DNA of 64,000 bases from Impatiens glandulifera (Eukaryota > Streptophyta > Magnoliopsida > Ericales > Balsaminaceae). Below the pieces are notes generated by a model, which was not told the origin of the DNA, did no database searches, and was given only the letters and a program-made list of their open reading frames with translations. A program made the position numbers and the translations under genes. Below are positions 60,991 through 64,000 of the stretch, one piece after another. The DNA is taken from the NCBI RefSeq assembly GCF_907164915.1, contig NC_061866.1:44146320-44210319 (forward strand), read 5' to 3'. Positions within the stretch are counted from its first letter, which is position 1, and every line of letters starts with the position of its first letter.

Positions 60991-62163
60991 TATCTTATAG
61001 ACATTCATTTATTATTTGATTTTTTTTCTTTTCAAAATTATAATTTGACTACACAAACTATTACTCATAATTATAACATTTCACTTAACTTAAATTATTT
61101 TAAAGTAAAATTAAAATATTGTAATCCATGATATGTTTATAATAAATTCAAACACAAAATACTACTTTTATGGCCATGAAATTCTCTTGAACTTGTTTGA
61201 CTTGGTTATATTCAAATAATATGAATTCATCAAATTTAATTTATCTATCATAACATTTTGTAAATAATTTTTTTTTTGTCACTTTCTCTTTTTATGCTTA
61301 TTCAAAATTCCAATTTGTTGAATCTTATCATAAGTAGATTTTTGTGCTTCTAAGAAAGATGTGAAGAGATAAAATGAAACAAAGGAAAAATTAAGAACAT
61401 TTTCAAAGATATCTTAATTTGTAGAAACCGAAAAGAAAATTAGTCTTCTATTGTTTTTGTATATGTGTTAATAATGAAAATTTCCTTTATCCAATTTAAA
61501 ATAATTGTTTATTTATTTTGTTACTTCATTACAAAGTCTAAGAACTTTAGATTTATTTTGTATATGTATTAAGGTGTCTAAATGTTGGTTACATTTTTAT
61601 AATTTAATATATAACTTTTTGTTTATAAAATTTATATAAATATAATTTTTAAATAAATACATAAAAAATAATATGACTGACATTATATTAACTTATTTAG
61701 TTAGTGTAGGTTTAGTTTAAAAGTACAAGGATATTTTGAGTATATTTTTTAATAATAATAATTGATTATACAATAAAATTATCTCAAAACGATGTAGTTT
61801 TGTCTTATTTTCTTTTATCGGTTACTTCCGATTTTTTTGTTTTTTTTCCACACTTATATATACATAATTTTAAATTAAATTAATTGATTATTAAACAAGG
61901 CCTTAGAAGATTTGATTCGGTAATTGGGTTTTAAATATTTAGAGTTTGGACATTAAAAGGATTGAGTAAAGCCCTATACCATTCCTTCTAAACATATGGG
62001 CTTTACCCAGTAGCAAAAAGAAACTAGGGTTTGTCCTTGTATTTAAACTAGGGTTTTGATCATCTTTCATTACCTGTACTTTTCATTATCTCTGTCTTTC
62101 ACATCTGATGATGGGGATTGTCAAGAACATAGATTCGGTTCAAATGTGATTTTATTTGTCAAT

Positions 62164-62287
62164 TGCCTATGAGAGATCAAAGTGTGTTTGATAATGACAC
62201 TTATGTTCCGTTGCGGGCATATACTAACTTGTCTCTTCGCAAAGATATTCTTTTTTCCATATCTATATCTTTTAGCGAATTATAGAG
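62164..62287 (+). ncRNA. Candidate H/ACA-like snoRNA, unit A copy 2
   Basis: Same architecture as unit A copy 1. The hairpin 2 arms changed to AAAGATAT / ATATCTTT while pairing is kept, which is mild support for a selected structure. The hinge again reads ATACTA; the tail again has ATA rather than ACA. Confidence 0.4.
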
Positions 62288-62337
62288 TCAAATATGTATC
62301 CTTTTCTGCATCATAGTAAAGTTTTGATCTTGTATTT

Positions 62338-62479
62338 GGCCGATCCAAATGGGTTCTTTATATCCAATGTGATTACCCTATTTCACCCGGCCTATAGAGA
62401 ATTCAAGAGGCAGCTTCAAGTATTAATGATCCAAATGGGTTCTTTATAATCTGTATGATCCTGATGCTGCCCTACAATT
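62338..62479 (+). ncRNA. Candidate H/ACA snoRNA, unit B copy 2
   Basis: The same GGCCG/CGGCC and GGCAGC/GCTGCC closing stems, H box AGAGAA in the hinge, and ACA at 62,474-62,476 followed by three bases. It differs from copy 1 mainly in loops. Confidence 0.55.
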
Positions 62480-62502
62480 TGTATTTGTGATCCATTTTCA
62501 AT

Positions 62503-62634
62503 TGCCTATGAGAGATCAAAGTGTGCTCTTAATAATGCCACTTATGTTCCGTTGCGGGCATACATTTACTTGTCCCTTTCTTGATGATGTCTGTTTTCAA
62601 TATGGGTATCTTTATTGTGAAGGGTCAAACATAT
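62503..62634 (+). ncRNA. Diverged third unit A
   Basis: It begins TGCCTATGAGAGATCAAAGTG and has GTTCCGTTGCGGGCATA like unit A. The first hairpin is kept as AAGTG/CACTT and a second as CCCTTTC/GTGAAGGG. There is a possible ACA at 62,629-62,631. The hinge has no clean H box, so it may be a decaying copy. Confidence 0.3.
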
Positions 62635-62639
62635 TCCCC

Positions 62640-64000
62640 AGCCTGTTTTATTCTCCATCATAGAAATGGTAATCAAAATGGTTTTATTGAAATGTATTGA
62701 TGCAGTTTTCAACAGTCCTCTTGTTGGATCTGTGTTGGATCATTTTCAATAGAAAGAACTTTAGATTTATGCCTGATAATCTATTTTAGTTGAATTTACC
62801 CATCTTTTGGTATTGTTATTCAGATAATGTTTATAGATTGATAAGGCTTTGAAACATGCAAGGATAATATTGGTTTGTAATTCATTTGTGCTTATATATT
62901 AGGAACCTTTTGATGATGTAAGTTGAACTGGATACAGAAATTTGCGAGCTAGGTCTCACTGAGTGTTATTGTGAGGCTAAATCAACTTGTTCATATTTGA
63001 TATGATGTTATTGATGAGGAATTGAAATATTATATAATGGACTCAAAATGTGATAATTGGGTAATGGAGAATTTATACTAGTCTATATCAAAATTACCAA
63101 GTGGTTGTATAACTTAAAATATGTGGAATTTTTGGACTTAGTTAAAATCTACCTGTAATGAGTTGAAATGTAATGAAATTAATGGATGGATGACTTTTGA
63201 ATTGAGTATTATTGTCTTCATTGAGATTCTTTTTTATTTAGTTAGTTATCACTACTCTTTATTTGAAATTGATTCAAGATATACAAAAAATTGATTTTAA
63301 ACTAATATAGTTAATTGAAAAGTTTGAAACATCTTAATTTAAATAACATATGGTTTAATTTGTTGAAATATGGATCATGGCTATGGTATTTGTCTTAATT
63401 TAAATAACATTTAGTAAAAACAGTCAAAATTTCCATAGAGTTTGTTAGTAGCGTTTTTATCGTTTGATTCGAGTTTTTTTGTTCGGCTTCTTCAATTTTC
63501 TTAATCTATTTTGAAAACTAAATTGAATTTTACTATTTATTGCAATAATTGTATTTACACATTTATTTTACCTAGACTATCATTAAATTTTAAGTATGAG
63601 AGATAATGATATAATTATTTAATTACATCTAATATATAATAAAATATGTAATTAAAATAAATTTGATTTTCGATTTGTTTTTTGAGTTCAAATCTTAAGT
63701 TGAAAAACAATTCGAAAAGCATATTGAATTTGAATTGGTTTAAATTTATTGAAAAATTAAAATTGTAATTTGAATTTGGTTTATTCGAATTCGGTAAATT
63801 CTAATTAGATCCGATCTTTGATTCAAATTAAATATTGAACACCCCTATTTTTTATATAATATTATGAGGGTTTTTTTTAATAATTTAGAGTTACAACATA
63901 TAATAATTGTTAATGATTTTGAGAAAATAATAATTATTTTTAACAAAGAAAAGATTAAAATGTATTGATATGTATTTTTTTTAAAAAGTCAACTTTATTA
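62640..64000. other. Gene-less right edge
   Basis: AT-rich with no supported gene. The text around 63,800-63,850 ends TTGAACACCCCTA, like a hAT right terminus, but no matching left end was found. Confidence 0.4.

Larger units (their letters stand above)
61314..62500 (+). repeat. Segmental duplication, copy 2 (snoRNA-like locus)
   Basis: Direct repeat of about 35,007-36,290. The Site II and telo-box motifs are retained (TGGGCTTTACC at about 61,998-62,008; TAGGGTTT twice, about 62,027 and 62,051). Confidence 0.9.

Noticed and set aside
63800..63850. hAT element right end (TTGAACACCCCTA)
   Set aside because: No matching left terminus or duplication in the window.

Overview
The window is AT-rich nuclear DNA of a flowering plant, most likely a eudicot. 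Genes have short GT-AG introns, the three conserved genes match plant families, and the mobile elements (copia, CACTA/EnSpm, hAT, Tourist-like MITEs, an L1-type LINE, tRNA-derived SINEs) are plant types. I cannot name the species.

Layout. 1-8.7 kb is a three-layer nest: a minus-strand copia element is interrupted by a hAT transposon, and the hAT transposase gene is interrupted by a 1.6-kb CACTA element that carries a captured fragment of an IST1-like (ESCRT) gene. 8.7-13.9 kb is non-coding DNA with two hAT-type MITEs. 14.0-15.2 kb is an intact five-exon TCTP gene (+). 17.0-18.3 kb holds a large imperfect inverted repeat. 19.1-24.1 kb is an intact nine-exon ESD4-like SUMO protease gene (-). 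27.2-32.9 kb is an intact twelve-exon BTB/POZ protein gene (-). Introns of the last two genes contain SINEs and MITEs. 33.6-35.0 kb is a Tourist-like element. 35.0-36.3 kb carries a telo-box/Site II promoter followed by candidate H/ACA snoRNAs, and it is repeated in direct orientation at 61.3-62.6 kb with an extra partial unit. 36.5-37.9 kb is a LINE fragment (-) and 38.1-40.1 kb a non-autonomous hAT.

40.8-56.7 kb is a second copia element (+) split inside RNase H by an 11,058-bp CACTA transposon (45,080-56,137) with an exact 3-bp target duplication. That CACTA encodes a TNPD-like and a TNPA-like protein, each apparently broken by one in-frame stop codon. It also has hairpin-forming repeat arrays, and near its right end a separate 98-codon gene that looks like the two ends of TNPA without the middle. 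The right flank has a broken copy of an IES6/INO80C-like gene (56.9-57.4 kb) and degenerate repeats.

The three protein genes are conserved housekeeping or regulatory genes with no evident joint function. What links the rest is transposon nesting and gene-fragment duplication. The most notable points are the CACTA system (nearly intact 11-kb element, its small TNPA-like gene, and a related gene-capturing element in the same window) and the duplicated H/ACA snoRNA-like locus. Exons and seams were read by eye from splice signals and protein family memory; no alignment, folding or database search was run.
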